A DNA stretch of 47,033 nucleotides from Frankia torreyi (lineage in GTDB: Bacteria > Actinomycetota > Actinomycetes > Frankiales > Frankiaceae). The number at the start of each line of letters is the position of its first letter. The first letter of the stretch is position 1. The position numbers were made by a program, and so were the translations under genes. Positions 1 through 8,604 of the stretch are shown in pieces. The notes beneath the pieces are model-generated. The model saw nothing but the letters and a program-made list of their open reading frames with translations, ran no database searches and had not been told where the DNA came from. Location: positions 1-47,033 of the forward strand of contig NZ_JYFN01000004.1 in NCBI RefSeq assembly GCF_000948395.1, read 5' to 3'.

Positions 1-220
1 GGTCCCCGGCGGTCGTCGACACGGTCCGTTCCCGGGAGCCGTTGCGCTGCGTGGTCCGGGCTGCCGACCGTTCGTAACGGGCCGCGCCGACGTGCGCGTC
101 GGCTTCCGCGTCCACGAGCGCCTGCAGACCGAACCGCAGCAGCTCCCGCATCACCTGACCAGCATCGGTATGCCGCAGCAGCTCCAGCAGACCGGATAGG
201 GCAGAATCATCCAAGGCCAT
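1..220 (-). CDS. IS256-family (Mutator-type) transposase, N-terminal part, cut by window edge
   Basis: The reverse strand reads from an ATG at 220-218 to the window edge without a stop, giving 73 residues that begin MALDDSALSGLLELLR. The segment LQALVDAEADAHVGAARYER followed by TQRNG and ending TVSTTAGD is the typical N-terminus of IS256/Mutator transposases: a helical region, then the basic RNGxRxRTVST stretch just ahead of the DDE catalytic domain. The catalytic domain lies outside the window, so it cannot be told whether the element is intact. The gene is divergent from the hipA-like frame at 237, only 16 bases away, so both 5' ends lie within one IS end. Family assignment is from sequence pattern and is fairly safe. 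Confidence 0.85.
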   Translation of the reverse strand, partial: MALDDSALSGLLELLRHTDAGQVMRELLRFGLQALVDAEADAHVGAARYERSAARTTQRNGSRERTVSTTAGD

Positions 221-305
221 CGCGTGTGTCCTCTCCGTGGAACTTTGGTCGGTTCACACAGAGCTACACGCGGTGGCCGTCTTTGTCCCGGAGCGACACA
301 CCCCA
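1..305. mobile_element. IS256-type insertion sequence, end region
   Basis: The transposase starts at 220, so the end of the element should lie some tens of bases to its right. Read on the reverse strand, 290-305 gives a GGGGTGTGTCGCTCC-type sequence, which would suit a terminal inverted repeat beginning with a G run. The other end is outside the window, so neither the inverted repeat nor a target duplication can be confirmed and the boundary at about 305 is an estimate. Confidence 0.45.
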
Positions 306-1586
306 CCCCGGACGATCAACCAGCCGATCCCGATCTACACCACGCGGTGGGACTCACCCCACGGACGGCACGTCGGGGTTCTGCGGCAGCGCGGGGACCA
401 CACGATGTTCACCTTCACCGAGGAGTATCTGAACGACGAGTCCCGTCCCGTCCTCGGTCTGCGATTCGAGGAGGATCTTCGCGGTCGGTATTCGGCTGCA
501 CTGCGCCTACCACGGTGGTTCTCGAACCTGCTGCCTGAGGGGCCGCTACGCGAGTGGATCGCGGCGGACCGGGATGTCGCGCTCGACCGGGAGATGGAAC
601 TGCTCGCCCAGGTCGGGCATGATCTCCCCGGCGCCGTCCAGGTTCTCCCGATGGCGGTCGCCGCGGAGGCCTTGGAGTGGCCTGCTGAGCGCCTGGACAG
701 ATCGATCGGAGCCTCTTCCGAGGCCACAGCGTCGCCGTGGCGATTCTCGCTGGCTGGGGTTGCGCTGAAGTTCTCGATGCTGGCCGCTGGTGATCGTCTT
801 ACCGCTCCCGCCCTGGGTGAGCACGGTGACTGGTTGGTCAAGTTTCCTGATCAGCGGTTCGGCGAGGTCCCGCTGAACGAGTTCGTGATGATGTCGCTCG
901 CGGCCGAGGTGGGGCTCGACGTACCCGAGGTCCGGCTCGTCCACCGGGACGAGCTTCAAGGCCTGCCGTCCCGGATGTGGCTGAACTCCGAGGAATGGGC
1001 GTACGCGGTCCGTCGTTTCGACCGGCGCGGCGAAGGGAATCGGACAGCGATTCACATTGAGGACTTCGCCCAGGTCCGAGACAAGTATCCGGACGCGAAG
1101 TACGAGGGGACGTTCGAGACGGTGGCGGCGCTGGCCTACCGCGGCCGCGATCTGCTGGCACTGCAAGAATTTGGTCGCCGGCTGGCCTTGAACGTGCTGA
1201 TCGGTAACGGGGACGCGCACCTGAAAAACTGGTCGCTGATCTACCTCGACGAACGCCGACCGACTCTCTCACCGGCCTACGATCTGGTCTCGACCGTCGT
1301 GTATGGCAGGCAGGGCGGGCACCTCGACGATCTCGGTCTCAAACTTGGGGGCAGCAAGCGGTTCGACTCTGTCCGACTCTCCTCTTTCGCGCGGCTCGAA
1401 GCGCGGCTCGATCGCCGTTTCGGGGTGACCGGGGCGGATCTGCGCGCAGTCGCGTCCGAGGTATGCGAGAAGCTCCCGGCGGCGTGGGAGCGCCACCGGG
1501 GCGCCTTCGCCCGCAGTACCGGGCTCGGCGCTGACATCGGGGAATGGATCAGCCGGATGCGAACGGCGCTGACCTCGGCGCGGTAG
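237..1586 (+). CDS. HipA-like serine/threonine kinase (toxin family), N-terminus probably altered by IS end
   Basis: The 449-residue frame matches the HipA kinase fold. An N-terminal HipA-type segment (GRHVGVLRQRGDHTMFTF, then RLPRWFSNLLPEG) is followed by a nucleotide-binding lysine in WLVKFPD. The catalytic loop LIGNGDAHLKNWS lies near residues 320-333, with its aspartate at about 326, and SPAYDLVST supplies the metal-binding aspartate. In the known family HipA phosphorylates targets such as glutamyl-tRNA synthetase and is neutralised by HipB. No HipB-like gene adjoins it; the upstream side is the IS256 end. Similarity to HipA begins only around residue 32 (IPIYTTRWDSP), so the first ~25 residues, including both candidate starts (ATG 237, GTG 273), appear to be read from the IS end. 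The native start and antitoxin may have been lost. Catalytic motifs look intact. Confidence 0.82.
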   Translation: MELWSVHTELHAVAVFVPERHTPPRTINQPIPIYTTRWDSPHGRHVGVLRQRGDHTMFTFTEEYLNDESRPVLGLRFEEDLRGRYSAALRLPRWFSNLLPEGPLREWIAADRDVALDREMELLAQVGHDLPGAVQVLPMAVAAEALEWPAERLDRSIGASSEATASPWRFSLAGVALKFSMLAAGDRLTAPALGEHGDWLVKFPDQRFGEVPLNEFVMMSLAAEVGLDVPEVRLVHRDELQGLPSRMWLNSEEWAYAVRRFDRRGEGNRTAIHIEDFAQVRDKYPDAKYEGTFETVAALAYRGRDLLALQEFGRRLALNVLIGNGDAHLKNWSLIYLDERRPTLSPAYDLVSTVVYGRQGGHLDDLGLKLGGSKRFDSVRLSSFARLEARLDRRFGVTGADLRAVASEVCEKLPAAWERHRGAFARSTGLGADIGEWISRMRTALTSAR

Positions 1587-1595
1587 CCGCTGGAG

Positions 1596-3782
1596 TCAGC
1601 GGGGCGGGGTGGCGATGCCGGGTGGGGCGAAGCGTTCGCCGGTGACGGCCTCGCTGATGCCGGTGCGGTCCAGGTAGGGGGTGATCCCGCCGAGGTGGAA
1701 CGGCCAGCCGGCGCCGAGGATCATGCACAGGTCGATGTCGGCGGCCTCGGCGACGACCTTCTCCGCGAGCATGAGGTGGATCTCCTCGGCGAGCGCCCGC
1801 AGGGCGGCCTCGCGCACCTCGGCGGCCGTGGGCGGCTGCGCCCCCGTGGCCGAACGCGGCGCCCCTGTGGCCGAACGCAGCGCCGCGGCGGCCTCGGGGT
1901 CGACGATCTGGGCGCCGTCCGGGCCGGTGGTGTAGACCGAGCCCCGGCCCGCCTCGACCAGCCGGGCGAGGCTCGTCGGCGCCCGGAACCGGTCCGGGAA
2001 GGTGGCGTGCAGGTTCTGCGCGACGTGCAGCGCCACCGCCGGGCCGACCAGCGACAGCAGGACGAGCGGCGACATCGGCAGCCCCAGGGGATCCAGGGCG
2101 TGGTCGACCTGTTCGATCGGCGTGCCCTGCTCCGCGGCGCCGAGCACCTCGCCGAGGAAGCGGGTAAGCAGCCGGTTCACGACGAACGCCGGCGCGTCCG
2201 CGACGAGCACGGCGTCCTTCTTCAGGGTCCGGGCGACCGCCAGGGTCGTGGCGACCGTCGCGTCGTCGGTGCGGGCGGCGCGGACCACCTCGACGAGCGG
2301 CAGCACGGACACCGGGTTGAAGAAGTGCAGGCCGGCGACCCGTTCGGGATGCTCCAGCCGCGCCGCCATCTCGGTGACCGACAGCGCCGAGGTGTTCGTC
2401 AGCAGCACCGTGGTGGGCGCCACGACGGCCTCCAGCTCGGCGAACACCGCCTGCTTGACCGCCAGGTCCTCGAAGACCGCCTCGATGACCAGGTCGGCAT
2501 CGGCGAAGGCGTCCACGGTGCGCGAGCCGGTCACGTTCGCCTTGTAGCGGTTGGCCTGGTCGGGGGAGATCCGGTGGCGCAGCAGCAGGTTGTCGATCTC
2601 CCGGTGGACGTTCGCGACCCCGGCGTCGAGGCGGTCGGCGTCGATGTCGGTGAGCACCACCGGCACCTCCAGCCGGTGCGCGAACACGAGCGCGAGCTGG
2701 GCGGCCATCAGCCCGGCACCGACGACCCCGACCTTGGTGACCGGGCGGGCCAGCGCCGGATCCGGGCCGCCGGCCGGCCGCTTCGCCCGCTTCTGGACCA
2801 GGTCGAAGGCATACAGCCCGGCGGCGAGTTCGCCGCTGACCGACAGATCGGCCAGCGCCTGCGTCTCGGCGGCGAAGCCACTGTCGCGATCGGCGGTCTC
2901 GGCGAGCGCGATCAGATCGAGGGCCCGGTAGGCGGCCGGCGCGGCGCCGTGCAGCCTGGCGTCGGCGAGCGCCCGGCCGCGGGCGACGGCCTCGGCCCAG
3001 GCGTCGCCCCGCTGCACCGGGCGACGCTCGGCAACCGGGTCGATCTCCCCGCGCAGCACCCGGCCCACCCAGGCCAGCGCCTCCTCCAGGAAGTCGGCCG
3101 GCGCCAGCAGCACGTCCCCGATGCCCAGCTCGAACGCGGTGGACCCACGCAGGGTGCGGTTCTGGCTGAGCGCGTTGTCGACGATGACGGACACCGCCCG
3201 GTCGGCGCCGATCAGGTTCGGCAGCAACTGGGTGCCGCCCCAGGCCGGCACCAGGCCGAGGAACACCTCCGGGAAGGCGAGCGCGGGAATCCCGGTGGAC
3301 AGCGCCCGGTAGTCGCAGTGCAGCGCCAGCTCCAGGCCGCCGCCCAGCGCCGCCCCGTTGACCAGCGCGAAGGTGGGTACCTTGCGCCCGGACTCGAGGT
3401 TGCGCCCGCCGAGGCGACCGGAGCCGAGCCGGGCGAAGGCGTCGTGCCCGAGCCGGCCGAGCGCGTCCAGCGACGGGCGCAGCCGGTCCGCCTCGGTGAT
3501 CGACGACCGGAAGCCCAGGTCCGCCCCGACGCTGAAGATGAACGGCTTGCCGGTCACGGCGATCGCGGCGACCGGGGGGTCGTGCGCCTCGATCTCGTCG
3601 ACGGCGGCGAGCAGCCGGCGCAGCCCGGCCGGGCCGAAGGTGCTCGGCCGGGTGTGATCGTGGCCGTTGTCGAGGGTGACGAGGGCGACCGGGCCGGCCA
3701 CCCCGGGCAGCGTCACGTACCGGACGTGCGCGGCCGTGACGACCTCGTCCGGGTAGTCCAGGGTCACCTCGTCGATCGTCAT
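1596..3782 (-). CDS. fadB: Fatty-acid oxidation complex alpha subunit (enoyl-CoA hydratase / 3-hydroxyacyl-CoA dehydrogenase)
   Basis: The 728-residue protein has the normal FadB/FadJ length and order. The crotonase domain comes first, with GALGGGLELALHCDYR and FPEVFLGLVPAWGGTQ providing the two catalytic glutamates. An NAD-binding Rossmann domain follows (KVGVVGAGLMAAQLALVFA), then the dehydrogenase motif LHFFNPVSVLPLVEVV with its catalytic histidine, and C-terminal helical domains. It hydrates enoyl-CoA and oxidises the resulting 3-hydroxyacyl-CoA in beta-oxidation. It lies 40 bases downstream of fadA on the same strand, so the two are almost certainly one operon encoding the two subunits of the complex. 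A duplicated ATGAPRSATGA segment near the C-terminus is low complexity and looks like a local expansion. Its stop is only 9 bases from the convergent hipA-like stop. Confidence 0.95.
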   Translation of the reverse strand: MTIDEVTLDYPDEVVTAAHVRYVTLPGVAGPVALVTLDNGHDHTRPSTFGPAGLRRLLAAVDEIEAHDPPVAAIAVTGKPFIFSVGADLGFRSSITEADRLRPSLDALGRLGHDAFARLGSGRLGGRNLESGRKVPTFALVNGAALGGGLELALHCDYRALSTGIPALAFPEVFLGLVPAWGGTQLLPNLIGADRAVSVIVDNALSQNRTLRGSTAFELGIGDVLLAPADFLEEALAWVGRVLRGEIDPVAERRPVQRGDAWAEAVARGRALADARLHGAAPAAYRALDLIALAETADRDSGFAAETQALADLSVSGELAAGLYAFDLVQKRAKRPAGGPDPALARPVTKVGVVGAGLMAAQLALVFAHRLEVPVVLTDIDADRLDAGVANVHREIDNLLLRHRISPDQANRYKANVTGSRTVDAFADADLVIEAVFEDLAVKQAVFAELEAVVAPTTVLLTNTSALSVTEMAARLEHPERVAGLHFFNPVSVLPLVEVVRAARTDDATVATTLAVARTLKKDAVLVADAPAFVVNRLLTRFLGEVLGAAEQGTPIEQVDHALDPLGLPMSPLVLLSLVGPAVALHVAQNLHATFPDRFRAPTSLARLVEAGRGSVYTTGPDGAQIVDPEAAAALRSATGAPRSATGAQPPTAAEVREAALRALAEEIHLMLAEKVVAEAADIDLCMILGAGWPFHLGGITPYLDRTGISEAVTGERFAPPGIATPPR

Positions 3783-3822
3783 GCCGCCCTCTCCTGGGAC
3801 TGGGTTCTCGCGCGGGGCCCGG

Positions 3823-5043
3823 TCAGCTCGTCGCCGTGGTCGCGGCGCTGTGGTGGGGGTTCTCCCAGATCGTGGTGGCCCCCATGCCGAGGCCCACGCA
3901 CATCGCCGTCATGCCGTAGCGCACCTCGGGATGTTCGGCGAACTGCCGGGCGAGCTGGGTCATCAGCCGCACCCCGCTGGAGGCCAGCGGATGGCCCAGC
4001 GCGATCGCCCCGCCGTACTGGTTGACCCGGGGATCGTCGTCGGCGATGCCGAAATGGTCGAGGAAGGCCAGGACCTGCACGGCGAACGCCTCGTTCAGCT
4101 CGAACAACCCGATGTCGTCGATCGTCAGGCCGGTGCGGGCGAGCGCCTTCTCCGTCGACGGGATGGGGCCGATGCCCATCACCTGCGGCGCGACCCCGGC
4201 GAACCCGTAGCCAACCAGCGTCATCCGCGCCGGCAGGCCCAGCTCGGCGGCCACCTCCGCGGCCGCGAGCAGGCACCCGGTGGCGCCGTCGTTGATCCCG
4301 GCGGAGTTGCCCGCCGTGACCCGGCCGTGCGGCCGGAACGGGGTGCGCAGTCCCGCCAGCCCGTCGAGGGTCGTCGTCGGGCGCGGCGGCTCGTCGGCGG
4401 TGACCAGCTCCCAGCCGCTGTCGGCGTGGCGGGCGGCCATCGGGACCAGGTCGGGCTGGATCTGGCCGTTCGCGTAGGCCTTGGCGACCTTCTCCTGGGA
4501 GGCCAGGGCGTAGGCGTCCGCCCGCTCCCGGGTGATCGCCGGGAACCGGTCGTGCACGTTCTCCGCCGTCGAACCCATGACCAGCGCGGACGGGTCGACC
4601 AGCCGCTCGGCGACGAACCGCGGGTTGAGGTCGGCGCCCTCGCCCATCGGATGGCGGCCCATGTGCTCCACCCCGCCGGCGACGGCGACGTCGTAGGCGC
4701 CCACGGCGATCGACGACGCCGTCGTGGTCACCGCGGTCACGGCTCCGGCGCACATCCGGTCGACGGCGTAGCCGGGCACCGATTCCGGCAGTCCCGCCAG
4801 CACGCCCGCGATCCGGCCGATCGTCAGGCCCTGGTCGCCGATCTGGGTGGTGGCCGCGACCGCCACCTCGTCGATGCGCTCGGGCGGCAGGGACGGGTTG
4901 CGGCGCAGCAGCTCCCGGATCACCCGGACGATCAGGTCGTCGGCCCGGGTCTCGGCGTACACGCCCTTGGCCTTGCCGAACGGCGTGCGCACGCCGTCGA
5001 CGAAGACCACGTCGCGGACCGAACCGCGGGCTGAACCGAACAC
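3823..5043 (-). CDS. fadA: Acetyl-CoA acyltransferase (3-ketoacyl-CoA thiolase, beta subunit)
   Basis: The 406-residue protein is a full-length thiolase. The nucleophilic cysteine lies in DRMCAGAVTAV (Cys98). The C-terminal half has NEAFAVQ, GGAIALGHPLASSG (catalytic histidine) and CVGLGMGATT (proton-transfer cysteine). It cleaves 3-ketoacyl-CoA to acetyl-CoA and a shortened acyl-CoA, the last step of beta-oxidation. It is the first gene of the fadA-fadB pair, an order that differs from the enterobacterial fadBA. The ATG at 5043 gives a standard N-terminus, with DVVFVDGVRTPFGK starting at residue 11. The 192-base gap to the rnd stop upstream contains a perfect palindrome that could be a regulator site. 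Confidence 0.94.
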   Translation of the reverse strand: MFGSARGSVRDVVFVDGVRTPFGKAKGVYAETRADDLIVRVIRELLRRNPSLPPERIDEVAVAATTQIGDQGLTIGRIAGVLAGLPESVPGYAVDRMCAGAVTAVTTTASSIAVGAYDVAVAGGVEHMGRHPMGEGADLNPRFVAERLVDPSALVMGSTAENVHDRFPAITRERADAYALASQEKVAKAYANGQIQPDLVPMAARHADSGWELVTADEPPRPTTTLDGLAGLRTPFRPHGRVTAGNSAGINDGATGCLLAAAEVAAELGLPARMTLVGYGFAGVAPQVMGIGPIPSTEKALARTGLTIDDIGLFELNEAFAVQVLAFLDHFGIADDDPRVNQYGGAIALGHPLASSGVRLMTQLARQFAEHPEVRYGMTAMCVGLGMGATTIWENPHHSAATTATS

Positions 5044-5182
5044 GGTGGCCTCCCCACCGGCGGCTCGCGGCCGCCGGCACCTCGCCGTGGGACACCGACT
5101 GCCCGCGCCGACCCGACGGGACCGCGCGGGCGGTCAGCACCGGCGCGGACATCGCCGGCACCGGCTAGCCTACGGCAGCGGT

Positions 5183-5194
5183 TACCGGCCGGTA
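5183..5194. promoter_or_regulatory. Palindrome TACCGGCCGGTA in the fadA upstream region
   Basis: A perfect 12-base palindrome about 140 bases upstream of the fadA start, in the gap between rnd and fadA. Beta-oxidation operons of actinobacteria are often controlled by TetR-type repressors binding such palindromes; which regulator might bind here is unknown. In DNA this GC-rich a CCGGCCGG core is not rare, so the call is weak. Confidence 0.3.
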
Positions 5195-5235
5195 GGACAC
5201 TCGTCCCGTCTGCCCTTGGTGTCGCGCTGAGCTGG

Positions 5236-6876
5236 TTACCGGTCGTGGGCGGGGGCGGTCGGGGCCCCACTCGTCGGGCCGGAGGCCGGGCCCGACGCTG
5301 CGGACGGCTTTGCCGCGCTGCCGCCCGACGCGGCCGGGTCGGTGGAGCCGCCGCCGGCCGGAGCCGCGCCGACCGAGGAGGCGCCACCGCCGTCCGACGA
5401 CGTCGCGCCGACCGGAGAACCGGCGGTGGCCCGCCCGGCCGCCCCGCGCACCGACCGGCCGGCGCCGGCGCGCCCACCGCGGGAGCGGGTGCGATCCGCC
5501 CCGCCGGCCCCGCCGCCGCGGCCCGCCCGCCGTCCGCCGGCGCGCTCGGGCGCGGGCGGGGCGGCGTCGTCGGCGTCGTCGGCGGGGTCGGGTTCCGGGT
5601 CGACGAGCGCGGAGCTCAGGGCCGCCCGGGTCAGCTCCCGCTGCCAGGCGCGGGCGCCGCTGGCGCGCAGCGTCTCCTCCACCGCCGACTCGGTCAGCGG
5701 ATCGGGCGGGGACCAGGCGATCCGTCGGGACAGCGCGGGTTCCAGCAGGTTCTCCACCGGCATGGTGTGCGTGGCGGCGAGAGCGGACAGCTTCGCCCGC
5801 ACCCGGGCCAGCCGGGCGGCGGCCACCGGATCGCGCTCGGCCCACCGGTTCGGCGGGGGCAGGCCGTCGCCGCTGGGGCCGGCCGGCGCCGGCAGTTCGT
5901 CGTCGGGCAGCGCTGCGGCGCTGCGCAGCGCATCCAACCAGGTACTCGCGGTCCGCCGGATCCGTGGACCCGAGAAGATGGGCAGGCGGATCAGCGCCGC
6001 GGTGTCGGCGGGGGCGTTGAGGACCGCGTCCATGATGGCGCTGTCGGGCAGGACCCGGCCGGGGGCGACGTCGCGGGTCCGGGCCATCCGGTCCCGGGCG
6101 GTCCACATGGCCCGCACCGCCGCGAGCTGGCGGCGGGACCGCGCCCGGTGGATGCCGCTGGTCCGCCGCCACGGTTCGGCGCGGGGTTCCCGGGGCGGCG
6201 CCGCGACGATCGCGGCGAACTCCTGCCGGGCGAACTCGATCTTGTTCTGCTCGATGAGTTCGGCCTCGAGCGCGTCGCGCAGCTCGACCAGCAGCTCGAC
6301 GTCGAGCGCCGCGTAGCGCAGCCAGGGCTCGGGTAGCGGCCGGGTCGACCAGTCCGCCGCCGAGTGGCCCTTCTCCAAGCCGTATCCGAGCACCCGCTCG
6401 ACCATCATGCCGAGGCCGACTCGCTCGTAGCCCAGCAGCCGGCCGGCGAGCTCGGTGTCGAACAGCAGGGCCGGCCGCAGCCCGAGCTCGGCCAGACAGG
6501 GCAGATCCTGGCTGGCGGCGTGCAACACCCATTCGGCGTCGCCCACCGCCTCCTGGATGACGGTGAGGTCACCCAGCGGGACCGGGTCGATCAGCAGTGA
6601 ACCGGCCCCCCGGCGGCGGATCTGGACCAGGTAGGCGCGCTGGCTGTAGCGGTACCCGGACGCCCGCTCGGCATCGAAGGCGACCGGGCCCGTCCCGGCC
6701 GCGAGCCGTTCGGCTGCGGCGGTGAGCGCTGCGGCGTCGACGATGACGGGTGGGACGCCGTCCACAGGAGCGAGCAGCGGGATGGGCTCACGGGCGCTGG
6801 TGCTGGGCTCTCCCTCCACCTTTGCGCTTACACCCCCGCTGACCTGCTGTGTTGGTTCAGGAACCGTCGACGTCAC
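5236..6876 (-). CDS. rnd: Ribonuclease D-like 3'-5' exonuclease with HRDC domain
   Basis: A 546-residue DEDDy exonuclease. Exo I is VAFDAERASG, Exo II is HAASQDLPCLAELG with DTELAGRLLG after it, and Exo III is LRYAALDVELL with the tyrosine and last aspartate. An HRDC helical domain follows at about residues 235-310. The last ~100 residues are acidic, then Arg/Gly/Ala/Ser-rich, and are probably disordered; they are absent from compact family members. The expected role is 3' trimming of structured RNAs such as tRNA precursors. DUF3000, next upstream on the same strand, and the heme genes further on form a neighbourhood common in actinomycetes. A TATAAT-type promoter lies ~65 bases upstream of the ATG. 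The C-terminal tail boundary is clear because the frame has a single stop, at 5236-5238. Confidence 0.92.
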   Translation of the reverse strand: MTSTVPEPTQQVSGGVSAKVEGEPSTSAREPIPLLAPVDGVPPVIVDAAALTAAAERLAAGTGPVAFDAERASGYRYSQRAYLVQIRRRGAGSLLIDPVPLGDLTVIQEAVGDAEWVLHAASQDLPCLAELGLRPALLFDTELAGRLLGYERVGLGMMVERVLGYGLEKGHSAADWSTRPLPEPWLRYAALDVELLVELRDALEAELIEQNKIEFARQEFAAIVAAPPREPRAEPWRRTSGIHRARSRRQLAAVRAMWTARDRMARTRDVAPGRVLPDSAIMDAVLNAPADTAALIRLPIFSGPRIRRTASTWLDALRSAAALPDDELPAPAGPSGDGLPPPNRWAERDPVAAARLARVRAKLSALAATHTMPVENLLEPALSRRIAWSPPDPLTESAVEETLRASGARAWQRELTRAALSSALVDPEPDPADDADDAAPPAPERAGGRRAGRGGGAGGADRTRSRGGRAGAGRSVRGAAGRATAGSPVGATSSDGGGASSVGAAPAGGGSTDPAASGGSAAKPSAASGPASGPTSGAPTAPAHDR

Positions 6877-6922
6877 GATCGGCGATCGTACGTCTGAATC
6901 CTCGCGGAGGCAGCCGCGCTGT

Positions 6923-6944
6923 TCAGCGAATCACGCTGATTATA
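6923..6944 (-). promoter_or_regulatory. rnd promoter: consensus -10 with overlapping inverted repeat
   Basis: On the reverse strand 6944-6939 reads TATAAT, a perfect -10 hexamer and rare in DNA this GC-rich, ~65 bases before the rnd ATG. Overlapping its downstream edge is the inverted repeat TCAGCG-AATCA-CGCTGA (6923-6939), placed where a repressor would cover the start of transcription. No clear -35 was found at the usual spacing. Confidence 0.5.
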
Positions 6945-7048
6945 CGCATCGTGACACCATCGCCGGGTAAGGTGGCCGGCTCCCGATCCGAACGGGGTAC
7001 CGCAAATCCCCTGGATGTGGTCCCACGGCGGGGCCGCGGCCGGCGGAT

Positions 7049-7708
7049 TCAGCTCCGGCGCTGGGGCAGCGACACGACGCCGGACAGTGCCGGTGGTAGG
7101 CCGGCCATGGCGGCCAGGAGGTCACCGAAGGCCAGCACGTGGGCCGCCGCCCCGTCGGGACTCCAGGCGGGTCGCGTCGGCTCCGGGCCGGTCGGGCTCG
7201 CGGCGCCCATGTCGGCACCGAGCGCGGTCTCGGCCCAGTCGGGCGACCAGGAGCAGCGCAGTTCGACATCGAAGCTGTCCCCTTCCGCCCGCAGCAGACC
7301 GAATCGCCGCGACGAGGTCGTCGTCACCGCGCCGCCGAGCGCACGGACCTGCGCGCCGTGCGCGTCGAGAGACTCTCGCAACCACGACCAGGCCACGTCG
7401 GCCAGCAGGGGATCGGTGGCGATCTCCGGGTCGACGCTCGCCCGGGCGTAGCAGACGATGCGGGCGCTGCCCTGCCAGGCCGGCTGTCCTTCCGGATCCA
7501 TCAGGACGATCAGTCGGCCGGCGGCGAGGTCGGCGGCGTCGCCGGTCAGGCCGCCGGCGAGCGCGAAGGCGTAGGGCGCGAGCCGGGTCGGGGCCGCGAC
7601 CTCGTGCATGCTGATCTCCGGGCGCAGCCGCGCCATTCCGTCGCGCAGGGCGTCGGTGCTGGCGAGGAAGATCGGCGGGCTGGCCTCGTACGACTGCGCC
7701 GCCCCCAT
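7049..7708 (-). CDS. DUF3000 domain protein
   Basis: A 219-residue protein of the actinobacterial DUF3000 family, recognised from the conserved stretch RLAPYAFALAGGL near residue 43 and its usual position next to RNase D and hemE. Function is unknown for the family. The frame stays open far upstream (to 8377), but that part is low-complexity shadow of other features. The ATG at 7708 (MGAAQSYEASPPIFLAST) gives the normal distance to the conserved block. No strong ribosome-binding site precedes it, so the start is likely but not certain. No membrane segment or known catalytic motif is visible. The 172-base gap to rnd holds the rnd promoter, so the two are transcribed separately at least in part. 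Confidence 0.8.
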   Translation of the reverse strand: MGAAQSYEASPPIFLASTDALRDGMARLRPEISMHEVAAPTRLAPYAFALAGGLTGDAADLAAGRLIVLMDPEGQPAWQGSARIVCYARASVDPEIATDPLLADVAWSWLRESLDAHGAQVRALGGAVTTTSSRRFGLLRAEGDSFDVELRCSWSPDWAETALGADMGAASPTGPEPTRPAWSPDGAAAHVLAFGDLLAAMAGLPPALSGVVSLPQRRS

Positions 7709-7950
7709 GACGGCAACGTTAGGGCGTCGACCTTGATCGCGCTGGGTGGACGCCGGAGCGTATGGCTTCGACCCCGTTGCGTGCGGACGGGCGCCGATGA
7801 GGCGATGGCTGGAACGGTGTGCCGTGTCCCGCAGGACCGGAACCTCCCGGGGCCCGGGGGCCGCCTCCGTCGCGGCTGGCTCGCCGTAGCTTCCGGGGGG
7901 ACGGCCCGCAGCGGCGCCGTAATCGGGACGCGCGGCGGGATTGTGCAGGC

Positions 7951-8241
7951 TCACGCCGGGATCCGGGCGGCGGCGCGTTCGCGGCCGCGATGGTCCCGCG
8001 CCCCGGCGCCGGTCTCCCGGCCCGCTCGCGGGTGCGCCGCCGACCTGGCCACCGGGGGGACCTCCCCCCCGGGCTGGACCGGCCCCACGAGCACCGCCGC
8101 ACCGCACTCGGTGCAGGCCCACTCCGGACAGTCCGCCCCGTGCCCGTCGGCGCACGGCGGCTGCTCGAACGGCCGCTCCTCGCCGCATTCTGCGCAGGTC
8201 AGAACGATGTGATCGTCGGAGCCCACCCGGACCAGTTCCAC
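7951..8241 (-). CDS. Small CxxC zinc-ribbon-like protein, function unknown
   Basis: A protein of 96 residues from a GTG at 8241 that follows GGGGAG at about ten bases. The N-terminal half contains IVLTCAECGEERPFEQPPC and then CPEWACTECGAAVLVG, i.e. several cysteines in CxxC pairs plus a nearby histidine, which suggests metal binding. The C-terminal third is Arg/Ala/Pro-rich and probably disordered. An ATG at 8364 would extend the protein by 41 low-complexity residues; the GTG is preferred because conserved-looking sequence begins there (VELVRVGSDD). The gene is 242 bases upstream of DUF3000 on the same strand. No family name is offered and no function can be assigned. Confidence 0.6.
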   Translation of the reverse strand: MELVRVGSDDHIVLTCAECGEERPFEQPPCADGHGADCPEWACTECGAAVLVGPVQPGGEVPPVARSAAHPRAGRETGAGARDHRGRERAAARIPA

Positions 8242-8604
8242 TCGAACACCACTCCCCGCGCACGGCTGCTGCGTGTTGCGTCCCCTCGGGTGCGATGGGC
8301 GCCTGCACCACGGATCCTGCGCCCCCGCGACTGCCGGCCGAGGGGGAACGCGGACGACGCGCACCCTCTGCCCTCATTCCGACCGGACTGACGGTGCCAT
8401 GGGACGGACAGATGACCGCGCATTCTCTCCGGCGTGTCGCGTGCGCCCGTCTCGATGCGGTGTGGGTGGGAGATCCCCTGTCGCGGGACTCGCCCCGCTT
8501 GGGTGCGGAGCGCAGGTGCGGCGGGGTGCGGGTGCACGCGGAGGTGCGGGTGCACGCGGCGGTGCGGGTGCGCGCGAGGTGAGTCTGGGGCGTTGAGCGG
8601 GGCG
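8242..8604. other. Gene-free stretch between the CxxC protein and DUF3817
   Basis: About 360 bases with no convincing reading frame. It holds the upstream region of the CxxC-protein gene and the 18-base tandem repeat at 8525-8578. Nothing else was recognised. Confidence 0.6.
8525..8578. repeat. Tandem repeat, 18-base unit, three copies
   Basis: The unit GGTGCGGGTGCACGCGGA occurs at 8525-8542 and again, with only its last base changed, at 8543-8560. A third diverged copy follows at 8561-8577. It lies just downstream of the DUF3817 stop (minus strand). A simple minisatellite; no role is suggested by its position. Confidence 0.85.

Noticed and set aside
1695-4025. A 776-codon open frame opposite fadB
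   Set aside because: It is the antisense shadow of fadB, rich in Arg/Gly/His with no conserved motif. High-GC codon bias keeps opposite frames open.
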